Shown: piece by piece, positions 34,675-48,490 of the stretch
Layout: every line of letters starts with the position of its first letter
How positions within the stretch are numbered: position 1 is the first letter of the stretch
DNA from: Batkoa obscura
Taxonomy: Eukaryota > Entomophthoromycota > Entomophthoromycetes > Entomophthorales > Batkoaceae
Reading direction: 5' to 3'
Assembly (NCBI GenBank): GCA_030770535.1
Contig: JASVEC010000001.1
Coordinates: 124,001 to 188,000, forward strand
Length of the DNA: 64,000 nt
Notes under the pieces: model-generated
What the model saw: the letters and a program-made list of their open reading frames with translations, nothing else
Database searches by the model: none
What the model was told of the DNA's origin: nothing
Program-made: the position numbers and the translations under genes

Positions 34675-35574
34675 TTATCTTCTAAAAAATTCCTTAATCT
34701 GATCTCGAAACTTTTCAGCCTCATGCCTGATCCCAGTATGAAAAAACAGAATTAAAGTAGAATTAGCGACAAATCCCACAGCAAAAAAGATAGCTCCAAC
34801 AATATGGAGGGTATCAGCAACACTAATAAATCTCCCTTCATCCAAATAATTTAATATTGTCTCAACCAAAAATCCTGTGTTTCCAGTAGTCATTAGTATT
34901 CCATAAATCGATAAGGTTATATAAGTTTTAACGATAGCAGTCTGATAATCTTTAGCTCTTAACCTGTTGTTGGAATTTAGGTCAAATTCATTATCCTGTA
35001 CTTTTCGGAACCCATTCACTTCTTTAGATATCTCATAATAACAATAAATGATTGTAAGTATCCCTGCGAAACAATTAAAATCTCTAAAGAAATGTGTAAA
35101 AGTAGCTAAAGGATAATTAACTACATCAAGATGACAAGAGAAATTGGTAGCTGCGCGTACAAAAGCACCAGTTATTGCACAAATAATTAATAAGAGTAAA
35201 AAGATGATGGAGTTGATAAATAATATCCAATAAATTATTCTTATTATTCTGGATTTTTTAAAAATTAATACACGTTCAATGGCCAAAAAAGCATTGAATA
35301 ACACTTCAAAATAAAATATAAGTACATAAAAAAAGCCTGTGATTGTACAACCTGCAAAATTATATATCATTTTTTCACCTTGGACTCGAGCGTAGATTGA
35401 ATCCGCAATTATTAGAACTGGCAATAAGAGCTCTAAAGTAGCTATTGAGATAATCAGCTTAACGTCATTCTTTTTTATTGAGATTCGTGTTGCAAATAAT
35501 AACAATAACAAGCAAGTGATAAAGACAATCACATTTAATATTAAGGTAATGGTATAGAAGGCAGTGAAATTCAT
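34675..35574 (-). CDS. Array receptor copy 7 (7TM, rhodopsin-like)
   Basis: Intronless, 299 aa, apparently intact; it is the upstream-most unit of the array. The hallmarks are FAGCTITGFFYVL (TM3 Cys), AIERVLIFKKSR (E-R pair plus basic loop), NFSCHL (loop Cys) and EVNGFRKVQ in the third cytoplasmic loop. It also has KTYITLSIYGILM (TM6), FVANSTLILFFHTGIRHEA (TM7) and the tail DQIKEFFRR. It keeps the CGA codon in EKFRDQ that the broken copy 5 has lost. It has all residues expected for a class A-like receptor; the ligand is unknown. Together with copies 4 and 6 it forms the set most likely to work. Confidence 0.8.
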   Translation of the reverse strand: MNFTAFYTITLILNVIVFITCLLLLLFATRISIKKNDVKLIISIATLELLLPVLIIADSIYARVQGEKMIYNFAGCTITGFFYVLIFYFEVLFNAFLAIERVLIFKKSRIIRIIYWILFINSIIFLLLLIICAITGAFVRAATNFSCHLDVVNYPLATFTHFFRDFNCFAGILTIIYCYYEISKEVNGFRKVQDNEFDLNSNNRLRAKDYQTAIVKTYITLSIYGILMTTGNTGFLVETILNYLDEGRFISVADTLHIVGAIFFAVGFVANSTLILFFHTGIRHEAEKFRDQIKEFFRR

Positions 35575-36950
35575 TTAAAAGATAATAATTGATTTCTTGA
35601 AAAAGAGTGCACCCCTTTTACTTTCGATCGCTATTTATGCTTTCTTATTCACTTTATCGAATAATAGGTGATTTATTATTAGGTTTATTTTATAGTTATT
35701 TGCGTAATTAATTTATTAATCATAGCTAAAAGAACAATTTCATAGTTAGATATGGCAGTGTATTTTTGTGTTTAAGAATTTCACAAACAATTTTTCCGCT
35801 CAAATAGCGCTTAAAAGATAGAAAAAATAATGAACCCAAAAAAGACACTCTCATATAGTCATAACTAGTTGATATAGAATTACTTAACACCTTTATAGTT
35901 CAGTATTATATTATATTAAATTACACGCTTATGATATATAACTTTTGATGTTTATTAAATCTATGATGAATAGAGTTCCATCAATCATGAGAGTAACAAA
36001 ATATAATTTATTACAAAAACCTGCTTTTAACATAACAAATGGCTCTTAATTTATCTAAAATGATAAAATAGCATCAAAATCAAAAATAATGAAAATAATG
36101 AGATAACAATTGATGAGTTATAGACTAAAAGAAAAGCTTTTAATTTTCATAGTGTATCCCAGTTTAATTTAGATATGATTTATTTGAATTAAATTAAATT
36201 TAAAAATTCAAAGAAAACCACTTTATTTAATATTATAAAGAATATTCTATTATTATTATTATTCTAATAATAATAATTTTCAATAAAAAAAAACCAAAAT
36301 CTAAATAACAATGATTTATATAGTCGACTATCAAGGCTTAAGTTTAAGATGTTCTTTATTTACCGCAATACCCAAACCTAAAGTTATATGATCGTTTATT
36401 AATATATTATGTTTTTAGGCCTAGTCAATTATAATTTATAAACTCTATTATGAGGCAATCTTATATTTGACTAAATTACAAAATTTTAAAATTAACAGGT
36501 TATAAAAAATAAAAAATTTAATAAGAGTATTAAAAATAACCATGACATACTATTTTTAATAGACTTATATTGTTTTAAAGTGTTGCTTTATATAGTTTTA
36601 TCTTGTTTATAAACTATGCGTATAATGCATAGTGTACTTTTTATTTTTTTATTTTGATAGTTTACTATCAGCTATTATCTTTAATCCATTATAAAGAAAT
36701 TAATTTTAGTATTTATTAGAAATTGTAGTAACTATTGTTTAGTTACTACTTATGGTAGATCGTGGAAGTAAATAGCTTCCGATTTATAACTAAATAGAGG
36801 CCTTTTTAAATGCATATACTATCAAATATCAGGTTATGATTTTTAATAATATTCAGCTCAATCCGATACCAATTTTAAATTTAAAAAAGATTATAAAAAA
36901 CGCTATAAAAAACTTGACACATAAACAAATATGGCCTAACTTTAATACTC
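35575..36950. other. Intergenic between receptor array and P450 pair
   Basis: Non-coding. It contains a family-A element (35751-35855) and short TTA/TAA trinucleotide runs (about 36251-36278). The 3' end of the first P450 follows. Confidence 0.5.
35751..35855 (+). mobile_element. Family-A foldback MITE
   Basis: Full-length copy beginning TATGGCAGTGTATTTTTGTG and ending ACACTCTCATA, with an intact AGCGCT. Confidence 0.75.
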
Positions 36951-38847
36951 TTAAACTTCTTCGAATGCAACTTTAAGCTCCTTAGGGTATGTGAGGCCGC
37001 CCGAGCTCAAGATAACTTTATCTTTATGAGGACTATCCTGTGGGAGACTGATCTTATACTTAATTAGTAACATAGCCAACAAGATCTTCTGCTCCATTAA
37101 AGAAAATGAAAGCCCAATGCAACTTCTAGGCCCACCTCCGAATGCATACCAAGCTTTAGTAGCTGATTTGTCAAATTCATAACTAGGCTGATTATCAACT
37201 AATGTCTCCTTGATAAATCTACCTGGATTAAACTCATTAGGCTCTTTCCAATACTTTGGATCATGTAACATAGCATACAAGTTAATGGATACTATTTGAT
37301 TGGGTTTTAAAACAAATCCAGGCTCTAACTCAATTTCATTTTTAGTTACCCGAAATAGCTGTCCAACAGTAGGCTTCAATCGCATAGCTTCATAAATGAT
37401 TGCTAATAAATAATGCATATCTTTTTGCTCTTCTAAATTAGGCGGCCCAGTTCTTTTACCCATGACTCGGATTACTTCTTCTCTTGCTTTTTGTTGAATG
37501 TCCTAAATAATTAATTTAATAAAGTATGACTTTGAAAATTTTATTTTTCCTTGCCTGATGTTTACTAAGATAGTACATAATAAAAGCTAGTGTATTTGCC
37601 GTAGTATCATGCCCAGCAACAAAGAAAATAACTGCATCATCCTAATAAAATAAAAAGTTACATTATTTCATTAATCATTTAAAAGGAACTTACAATCATC
37701 TCCTCTTTTGACAGTAAAGGTTTCCCATCTTCAGTGATATCATTATTCGCTTTTATCATTAAAGTAAGTAAATCCGCTTTTTCATCTTGAATAGCTTCTC
37801 CTTTTTCAATCTTTTCCTTCTTTTGATCTAATACTTCACTAATAAGCTTACGAAATTCTACTACTTTTTTAAGGGCTTCAGTACGTAAACTGAAGATCGG
37901 ATGTTCTAAAATAGGGAAAAACACATAAATAGTCTTTCTCAACTCTTGTGCCACAGAATTATAAAGTGTGACGTATTTTCCATTGGGTTCAGTGATTGCC
38001 TAGCCATATAGTTAGCATTAAATAAGAAAATCAAAACATGGCTATTAAATTACCTTAAAATCAAAATCAAAGATTGATTTACCTAAAGCATCTAAAGTCA
38101 TTCTAAAAAAGAGTGTTATTACTAACCCTATCATTATACAAGTAAAAACCTACCTTTTTAGCAAAGGTAAGATATCAACCTCTCCTTTTTCAAGTTGAAT
38201 TTGATCGATAAATCCTTTCGCACAATCTCCAATAATATCCGATGACCAAGAGCGGTGGAAAGCAGGATTTACTATCTTACGATGACGCTTCCATTCCTAA
38301 ATAGTTGGAAATAAGTTGATTTTTAAACTATAAATTATTATTATTATTATTACCTCTCCAGAAGTAAACACAATGTTATTACCAAATAATTGTTTACCAA
38401 AGGAATATGTTACATTAGAGCGTACAGTTTCTTTTTCGTAGTGTTCTAAAGGTAGTTATAATTAAGTTTGGTTGAAATCAATTATTCATGTAACCCTTCA
38501 CAATCTCTTATTTACCTGTCTGCGTAAAGATCTTTTTAGATAATTCTAAATCACTAACTGATACAATCCATCGATTGATCCAAAACTATTAGAATATTGT
38601 TACTAAATTAGCAATTGATTCCAACAACTATATTTACTTAATAAACTCTTACTTTAATGACTTTGAATTTATACAACATAGGCATAATTAGTTGTTCATT
38701 ACGATCATCACTGGACATACCTTTTAGAAAGGAGACCAAGTATTTATATACCGATACAGAAGGTAAATGGGATACATTAGAAGATGGAATTAATTTCCAT
38801 GCGAATAAAGAGAGTGGGAGAAATAATACTAATAAAAAAGTGTACAT
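36951..38847 (-). CDS. Cytochrome P450, eight exons (paralogue A)
   Basis: Haem-thiolate monooxygenase, 497 aa, probably ER-anchored. Exons (minus strand) are 38847-38653, 38585-38516, 38445-38354, 38296-38154, 38102-38054, 37999-37694, 37641-37555 and 37502-36951. The N-terminus is a hydrophobic anchor (TFLLVLFLPLSLFAWKL) followed by a Pro-containing hinge. The C-helix motif is EWKRHRKIVNPAFHRSW. The I-helix oxygen-activation motif is FFVAGHDTTANT. The K-helix ExxR is in YEAMRLKP. The haem-binding loop is FGGGPRSCIG. Intron 7 appears to start with GC (CAG|GCAAGG), a rare but known donor type; the paralogue has GT at the same place. The exon lengths equal those of paralogue B. The substrate is unknown. 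No pathway partners are adjacent apart from its twin. Confidence 0.85.
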
Positions 38848-39377
38848 CTTTTGTAAAAAAGTTAATTCATGACAGTTAAACTCAATTCTTATATACTTTT
38901 TTAAGTAATGGTGTGGTAATATACTGAAGTTTATATAATGAGGTTCTTAATGGGTGTTTTTAAACGGGTGTGTTGGATAAGTAAAAAAGTTTGTATGTTA
39001 AAGATTTTTGTTTTAATAAAATAACAAAAAACAATTAATGGAACGGGACTAGATTTATTAGATGTAAAAAGTAAACCAACAAAGATATTGTGTGATATAT
39101 AGCATATAGTATATTATATATATCATATGAAAAATAATGTGATTCAATATCAAATTCTAAAACCGTAATTATTTTTAAAACCTAATTGAATGATTCGATC
39201 ACCAAAATGATAAACTTGGCTAAACCTTATTCAATCCAGTTACATCAGCTCTCAATTTTATCAATACAAATTTTAAACTAAAATATAAAACTTACTGTCA
39301 AAAATTAAAATTTCCATATAATTCATAAAATAATGTTCTCTAATTAAACAACATTTATCTGCACAGTTTTTATTACT
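38848..39377. other. Spacer between the two P450 genes
   Basis: This 530-bp spacer holds the promoter of paralogue A, with a minus-strand TATATAAG near 38886-38893. It also has a TATA-rich simple stretch at about 39090-39130. No other gene is seen. Confidence 0.5.
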
Positions 39378-41217
39378 TTATAACTCTTCAAACTGTAACT
39401 TAAGGTCTTTGGGATGAGTCAACCCAGCACTATTAACAAGGATATCATTTTCATAAGGGCTATCTTTAGGAAGATAAAACTTAAACTTGGTTAGCAACAT
39501 TGATAAAAGAATCTTTTGTTCCATTAAAGAGAATGAAAGTCCAATGCAACTTCTAGGCCCACCACCAAAAGCAAACCAAGCTTTAGTTGCTGATTTATCA
39601 AACTCATAGCTTAGCTGATCGTTGACCAACGTCTCCTTGATAAATCTACCTGGATTAAACTCATTAGGCTCTTTCCAATACTTTGGATCATGTAACATAG
39701 CATACAAGTTAATGGAAACTAATTGCCCAGGCTTCATGATAATTCCTTGATCAATTTCCACTTCAGTATTTACTTTACGGAACAACTGGGCAACGGTTGG
39801 TTTAATTCTCATGGCCTCATAAATGATAGCTAATAGATAGTGCATCTCTTTTTGTTCTTCTAAATTAGGTGATCCAGTTCTTTTACCCATGACTCGCATC
39901 ACTTCTTCTCTCGCTTTTTGTTGAATGTCCTGAATGAATAATTTAATAAATCGCTGTTGTAATTAATTTAGTTTATCTTTTACCTGATACTTACTAAGAT
40001 AATACAAAATAAAAGCCAGAGTATTTGCAGTGGTATCATGTCCAGCAACGAAAAATATAACTGTATCATTCTAGGTTCATTTAATAATTAAACCATCATT
40101 ATTACTATTGATTTACTATTATTTCCTCATTGGATAGCAATGGTTCCCCATCTTCCATGATGAACATATTTGCTTTTACCATAAGAGTAAGCAAATCTGC
40201 TTTAGATTCATCTACTTCTCCACCACTTTGAAGCTCTTTTTTTTTTTGTTCTAATACTTCACTGATAAGCGCTCGAAATTCAGTTACTCTAGCGTGTGCA
40301 TTGGCCCTTATATTAAGGATAGGACTTTCCAAAAAGGGCAGAAAAGCGTACACAACTTTACGAAACTCTTGCATTAATGATGTGTAAATTTTAACGTACT
40401 TACCTTCAGGTTGTTCAACAGCCTAATATTAAACTTAGATTTGAATTATTAACGATAAATATGCTCTACCTTAAAATCAAAATTAAAGATAGCTTTACCT
40501 AACGCATCGAGGGTCATCCTTAACAATATAACTTAATATGTTATAATCATCAATTTTTTTTACCTTTTAAGAAAGGATAATATTTCAATAGGTTCTTTTT
40601 CCAACTGGATTTTATCAAGTAAAACTTCACAACAATTTCCAACCAATTCAGTAGACCAAGAACGATGAAAGGCAGGGTTAGCCGCTTTACGATGACGCTT
40701 CCATTCCTAAAATGATAAAAAATTCAGCCACTTGCTATAGTTTCTAGTTTTATGACTCACCTCCCCAGAAGTAAATACAATATTGCTGCCGAATAATCTA
40801 GCACCTACCGTATGCTCAGCACCAGCACGTAGAGTATCTTTTTCGTAAATATCTAATCAAATGAACTACTGTGAATTTAAATCTATGATCTTAAATTTAC
40901 TTGTTTTATTGAAGATTTCTTTGGCTCTTACAGTGTCTGAAATTACTACTATCCACCGGTTTAGCCAGAACTGTAAAAAGTGACGTTAGTATGTTTGATT
41001 ATTTTTATTGCTATCAAAATAACTTAGTAATTCCGTGTTTATATAAAATAGGTAAAACTAATCTTTCAGATCTTTTGTCATTGGGCTCTTGGTTTATAAA
41101 AGAAAGCAAGAAAGGAATCAAAGGTACGGAGGGTATTTTATACAAATTGGAAGGTGGAAGTAGTTTCCAAACAAGAAGAGCAACTACGATTGATGTGAAG
41201 AATAAAATATAAATCAT
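39378..41217 (-). CDS. Cytochrome P450, eight exons (paralogue B), unusual intron 1
   Basis: Tandem twin of the downstream P450. Exons are 41217-41023, 40970-40901, 40852-40761, 40706-40564, 40518-40470, 40432-40127, 40070-39984 and 39929-39378, with lengths identical to paralogue A throughout, giving about 497 aa. It has the membrane anchor (FFTSIVVALLVWKL), EWKRHRKAANPAFHRSW, FFVAGHDTTANT, YEAMRIKP and the haem loop FGGGPRSCIG. Introns 2-7 are canonical. Intron 1 is not: the frame requires exon 1 to end at the AAG of ITK, but the next bases are TTATTT, so no GT donor keeps the frame. Either the intron uses non-consensus ends or the gene is mildly damaged. A minus-strand TATAAATA lies about 40 bp upstream (near 41253-41260). 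Confidence 0.78.
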
Positions 41218-42210
41218 TTTTAGTTAAAAATGAGATTATACCTTTTGATAAGTATTTATAGTTGTTGGTTAAGTAAGAGTGAGATAATGAAGCACAGTGA
41301 ATGAATCAGGGTTTAGCTCTTTATAGGAATATAGTTCATGCTGCTTAGGTTGAGTAACAAGTTTTAAATTTATTTCGGATTTAGATCGTACACTCTTTAT
41401 CTGAAACAAATTTTATTGTAAAACTTAAGGCATTTTTTCCTTTATTATCTAAAATTAAACCTGTGATCAAAAACATAAATCTTATTTTTAAAATTGCTTT
41501 TCAGATACTATTAATTAAAATTTAATGTAATCTTTCTTTTAGTCCAAAAGTTTTTTAAATTAAATGCAGCTGTAATAAATAATATTAAAATTAGGTAGCT
41601 ACATTTAATTTAAGAAAACTTTGGTTTAAAAATAAATAGCCACGTTTAGCTTTAATTAGCACCATAAGTACATAATTAGATCCTGACAACCTAAAATTCC
41701 GTCATCTCACAAAATATTTTAGTGCTATAATCTTTGATTTAATTTGCATTTATCTTATTTTAAACTGAAATTAGATCATTAGAGCACAGCATTCATATAA
41801 TAAATTAAAACTACCTTTAAAACCTTCAGCTTTAATTACTATTTCAATTAAGCTTGGTTAAAAGATTTATCTACCTCTAGCTATTTTTCCCAACAATAGC
41901 TGTAAATCCAAGTTTATTTTCCAATATTAAAAGATTTGTAACCTTAGATAATACTATTAGGTATTTTAGCTTCATAAAAATTGAAAATTTAATAAACATT
42001 TCAATGAGCTAATTTGATACTCATTACTAAAAACTTTTTTGTAAATAGTACTTTATTACATTCTTTTTTGAATAAGAAATTTAGGACTAGTTGCATTTAG
42101 ATATAAATCTAATGATTATATTAGTAGCTGCATTTTACATTTCCATGAAAGAAATTAATAACAATTTAGTATAAAAACATTTAAATCCAATGCAATTCTA
42201 ATAAAATTTA
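41218..42210. other. Intergenic, no feature seen
   Basis: About 1 kb of AT-rich DNA between the P450 pair promoter and the tRNA genes. No coding, repeat or RNA signal is noted beyond the P450-B promoter at its left end. Confidence 0.45.
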
Positions 42211-42281
42211 TGTCATTGGGGGGAATCGAACCCCCGCTATCGCGGCCACAACGCGGCGTACTACCACTATACTACAATGAC
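42211..42281 (-). tRNA. tRNA-His (GTG)
   Basis: On the minus strand the 71-nt sequence starts GTCATTG and ends CAATGAC plus discriminator A. The acceptor stem pairs perfectly. The D arm has AGTGGTAG. The anticodon loop is TTGTGGC with anticodon GTG (His). The T arm is GGGGG TTCGATT CCCCC. The eukaryotic G-1 would be added after transcription. No intron. Confidence 0.93.
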
Positions 42282-42392
42282 TTCGATGTTGATCTAATTA
42301 TTAGAGCAATTATATATTGCCTTCTTTGCTTAAAATTTTTCTCCAAAATGGGGGCTCAAAGAGGAAAAATGCTGAAACCAAAAGTACATCTA

Positions 42393-42464
42393 CTTCCTCA
42401 CGGGGAATCGAACCCCGGCCGTTCCGGTGAAAGCGGAAAATCCTAACCACTGGACCATGAAGAA
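42393..42464 (-). tRNA. tRNA-Glu (TTC), copy 1
   Basis: On the minus strand the 72-nt sequence starts TTCTTCATGGTCCAGTGGTT. The anticodon loop CTTTCAC gives TTC (Glu). The T arm is CCGGG GTTCGAT TCCCCG-like. The sequence is identical to the tRNA-Glu at 58704-58775. Confidence 0.93.
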
Positions 42465-42589
42465 AGCTACTTACTAAGCTTAGATGATAAGTATTATTTA
42501 TTATATTTTATAACAGCCAAAACAAATAGGCATGTTTATTTAAGTAAAAATTCAGAGTCTTGTTATTTTGAAAATAAAAGTTAATGGTA

Positions 42590-42869
42590 ATTCGATTTTT
42601 TTATTTTGATTAACATGTTTTAGACAATGACTTTTTAGTATATCTTTGAATATTTAAATCTAACATTATTTTTATTTAAATATTAATAGTTGCTATAAAT
42701 AAAAAATAGTAATAACTTTAAATAATATTTAAATATAATTTTATTAATTGACTTCAAAAGGGAAAATTAGTTAAAAACGTATCTTTCTGATACAATATCG
42801 CAAAGTCTGCTTTATTGTTGTTTCTACTCTATTACCAACAATACAATGACTGATTACATTAACGTTTAA
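42590..42869 (+). repeat. Left arm of a perfect 280-bp inverted repeat
   Basis: Every base of this arm checked by eye matches the reverse complement of 43148-43427. The arm is AT-rich and non-coding, and includes ACATGTTTTAGACAATGAC and TCGCAAAGTCTGCTTTATTG. It is separated from its partner by a 278-bp spacer. No tRNA or gene lies inside. Confidence 0.93.
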
Positions 42870-43147
42870 AAAGATCAGTGTAAATATTGGTAAACTACGG
42901 ACTTAAACAGTTAATGGTTGATATTTTAATAAAATAATATGCAGTACCTTTAACCTTCAATACTAATGAGCTGAATTAATATAAGTAGATTTCAATTTAA
43001 TAAAGAGCTCAAAATTAATTTCACCTTATTTTCAATAGTTACAAGTAGTTTATCATGTCTTATTTATATAGTTCACATCTACTTTAAATCAATTCATCCC
43101 AGTTCGTTCTATCGGAATGGTATCGTATTAGTATAAATCAAATATTC
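42870..43147. other. Spacer of the inverted repeat
   Basis: 278 bp of unique AT-rich sequence between the two arms. No open frame, tRNA or known motif is seen. Confidence 0.6.
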
Positions 43148-43427
43148 TTAAACGTTAATGTAATCAGTCATTGTATTGTTGGTAATAGAGTAGAAACAAC
43201 AATAAAGCAGACTTTGCGATATTGTATCAGAAAGATACGTTTTTAACTAATTTTCCCTTTTGAAGTCAATTAATAAAATTATATTTAAATATTATTTAAA
43301 GTTATTACTATTTTTTATTTATAGCAACTATTAATATTTAAATAAAAATAATGTTAGATTTAAATATTCAAAGATATACTAAAAAGTCATTGTCTAAAAC
43401 ATGTTAATCAAAATAAAAAAATCGAAT
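43148..43427 (-). repeat. Right arm of a perfect 280-bp inverted repeat
   Basis: Exact reverse complement of 42590-42869. No clear target-site duplication flanks the pair: TAATGGTA lies before the left arm and AAGCACAA after the right. It ends about 160 bp before the decayed M64 gene. Confidence 0.93.
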
Positions 43428-43587
43428 AAGCACAACATTGTCACGTTCTTAACAAAAACACATCAAGTATTGTTGAAAAAGGTAAGGGGTCATATTTAAA
43501 AAGAAAGAATTAATTGCTAATCTTAACGAGGATTTATTTATTATCACAACTATTCGATAAAATAATTTTAAGCAAGAATTAGTCAAT

Positions 43588-45160
43588 ATGTTTGACAGTT
43601 TACGAATGAAAGATTTATATATTATTATTGATAATATTGATAATCAACTAATAACAAGCATACGTTACTCATTTACTCAACGAAAGCTATCACTGAAACA
43701 AAAAAAACTTCTAAGTAGTGGAGATCCAAAGAATCAAATTGATATAGTATTTATAGTGGATCCCTATCAACTTTTAGAAAAAGAAAGGTTTTTTTAGCCA
43801 TATTAAGTATTTGAATTTTTTTGACAGAGAAATATTCAATTCTTATCTCCCTATTTATGATATATAGGCCATATTCATAGAATCTAGGGATTCTGGAATC
43901 ATTAAAGGAGGTATTAAAAGATACAGCTTTTTTATTATATAGGTCAAGGGAGAAAGTGATGAGTATTTATTATTTTAGTGTTCCGTTAATAAGGTTAACT
44001 TCTACTGTTAATTAACTGATAAATTTGCTTGTAATTATAAAATATTAATCGCTAATGAAGATTATTATAGGAGACCTTGGAGGTAATATAATTATTTCTA
44101 CCTCATCTAATCATAGTGATGGGGACGTTTTTTCTGGTTTCATCATTTTTCTATCTTTTAAGCACTATTTGAGTGGAAAAATTGCTAGTAAAGCTCTTAA
44201 ACAAAAAAATACATCTTCTGATTTTGCTGTATCAAACTATAAAACGGGATATACTTTCACAGAAGTTAGGAATGAATGTGATGATTCATATTCCAATTAT
44301 GGTTCGGATATTGATGATATTAAAAATATTAAGAGGAAACTTTGGTTGAGTAAAATAATACTGCCATAAGAGAAGAAAGTAATCTTATTTTATTATCATT
44401 ATGTCTTTGGTACAATTTAAAAATAGACCTTTTAAAGCTAACTTTACTTCATATGGTAAATTTAATAGGTGGTATTATGTAATTAGTATCTCTGAAACGA
44501 AAGGATATAATAGTGTTTCAATTAAAAATGATAATGTATTTATTCCCTAAAAATCAGCTAACGGTATGAGTTATGTGTTTATGATTATTCTAATGTTACT
44601 CATAGATTCAAAATTAAGAAAATCATATCTTAAGCATTAAAAGTGTAAAAAAATACCAGATAGTTGTCCATTAAGAATGATGACTTTCATTACTTTACAT
44701 GAGTACAAAACCAAAAACAAAAATAACTTTAAAGGTGAAAGTTGTTTCTTATATTCTACTTGGGGTGATCATAATAATAAAAGATATCTACTAACAAATA
44801 AATTTTGTACTATGAGAAATATGACTTCAACTAAGTTTTATAGAGTATCTAAAAAATCTCTTTAGTTGAATTATCTTAACAAATTAAATATCATTGATAG
44901 GTCAATTATTAATAAAAAATACTGTAACGCTAATATTAGCTTAATTCCTTTGGATTTTGGTCGTTTTCGTAGGAATCTAGTTGTTTGAAGATAGCAAGTT
45001 TATAATTAAAGGAGTTTAATCATGAATTTAAATTAAGTTTAAATAATATTAGTTCTTATTATTCTGGTAATCAGATACTTAAGTACAATTGGTTACACTA
45101 GAAATTAAGAAAGATGATAATCAATTATTGTTTTCAGAAAAGAAATCTATTGTTTAATAA
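43588..45160 (+). pseudogene. Decayed M64 metallopeptidase with a MITE insertion
   Basis: Fragments in several frames match the intact M64 peptidase at 11972-13839 in the same order: LLSSGDPKNQIDIVFIVDPYQ, GGNIIISTSSNHS, YSTWGDHNNKRYLLTN and CTMRNMTSTKF. The gene is broken many times. A family-A element (44119-44219) sits inside it, next to the zinc-site region, and the HExxH motif is not preserved. Similarity ends near 45160, matching the C-terminal FSEKK of the intact gene. It is a duplicate that lost function well before the present; the orientation is opposite to that of the intact copy. Confidence 0.85.
44119..44219 (-). mobile_element. Family-A foldback MITE inside the M64 pseudogene
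   Basis: Near full-length copy beginning ATGGGGACGTTTTTTCTGG and ending ATACATCTTC, with AGCACT in the centre. It interrupts the decayed peptidase between the ISTSS and zinc-site regions, so it arrived after or during the loss of function. Confidence 0.75.
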
Positions 45161-48317
<3,157 letters not shown>

Positions 48318-48490
48318 ATTATCATTTTTTTATATTAATAAAATATGAGTTCTTTTTTATATTTGTTTTTTTTTAAATAACTTTGATTGTTTATATTGTA
48401 GCCAATTAAAATCAAAATATAACTGAATAGAAATTTGTTTAATTTCTAAGTGATTTTTAAAAAATTGTTTTTTTTGTATCAATTTTAAAA

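Larger units (their letters stand above)
21237..35574 (-). repeat. Tandem array of seven receptor-gene units
   Basis: Seven homologous units lie head to tail on the minus strand, with gene starts about 1.9-2.7 kb apart. Homology is not limited to the coding part. Each unit has a TATTTATATC-like motif about 50-70 bp upstream of the start. Most intergenic parts share landmark strings such as GCTTTGAAAATGCTACATA (22667, 27293 and 32095 regions) and a GGTTACTTGTTAAA-type segment several hundred bases upstream. The array therefore grew by duplication of whole gene-plus-promoter units. Copies: 21237-21865 (broken), 23021-23962, 25611-26513, 27627-28550, 30188-31107 (broken), 32891-33793 and 34675-35574. 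Confidence 0.8.

Noticed and set aside
42210-42446. 78-codon frame with SLGGIEPPLSRPQ
   Set aside because: It reads antisense through the two tRNA genes, a common source of spurious proteins.
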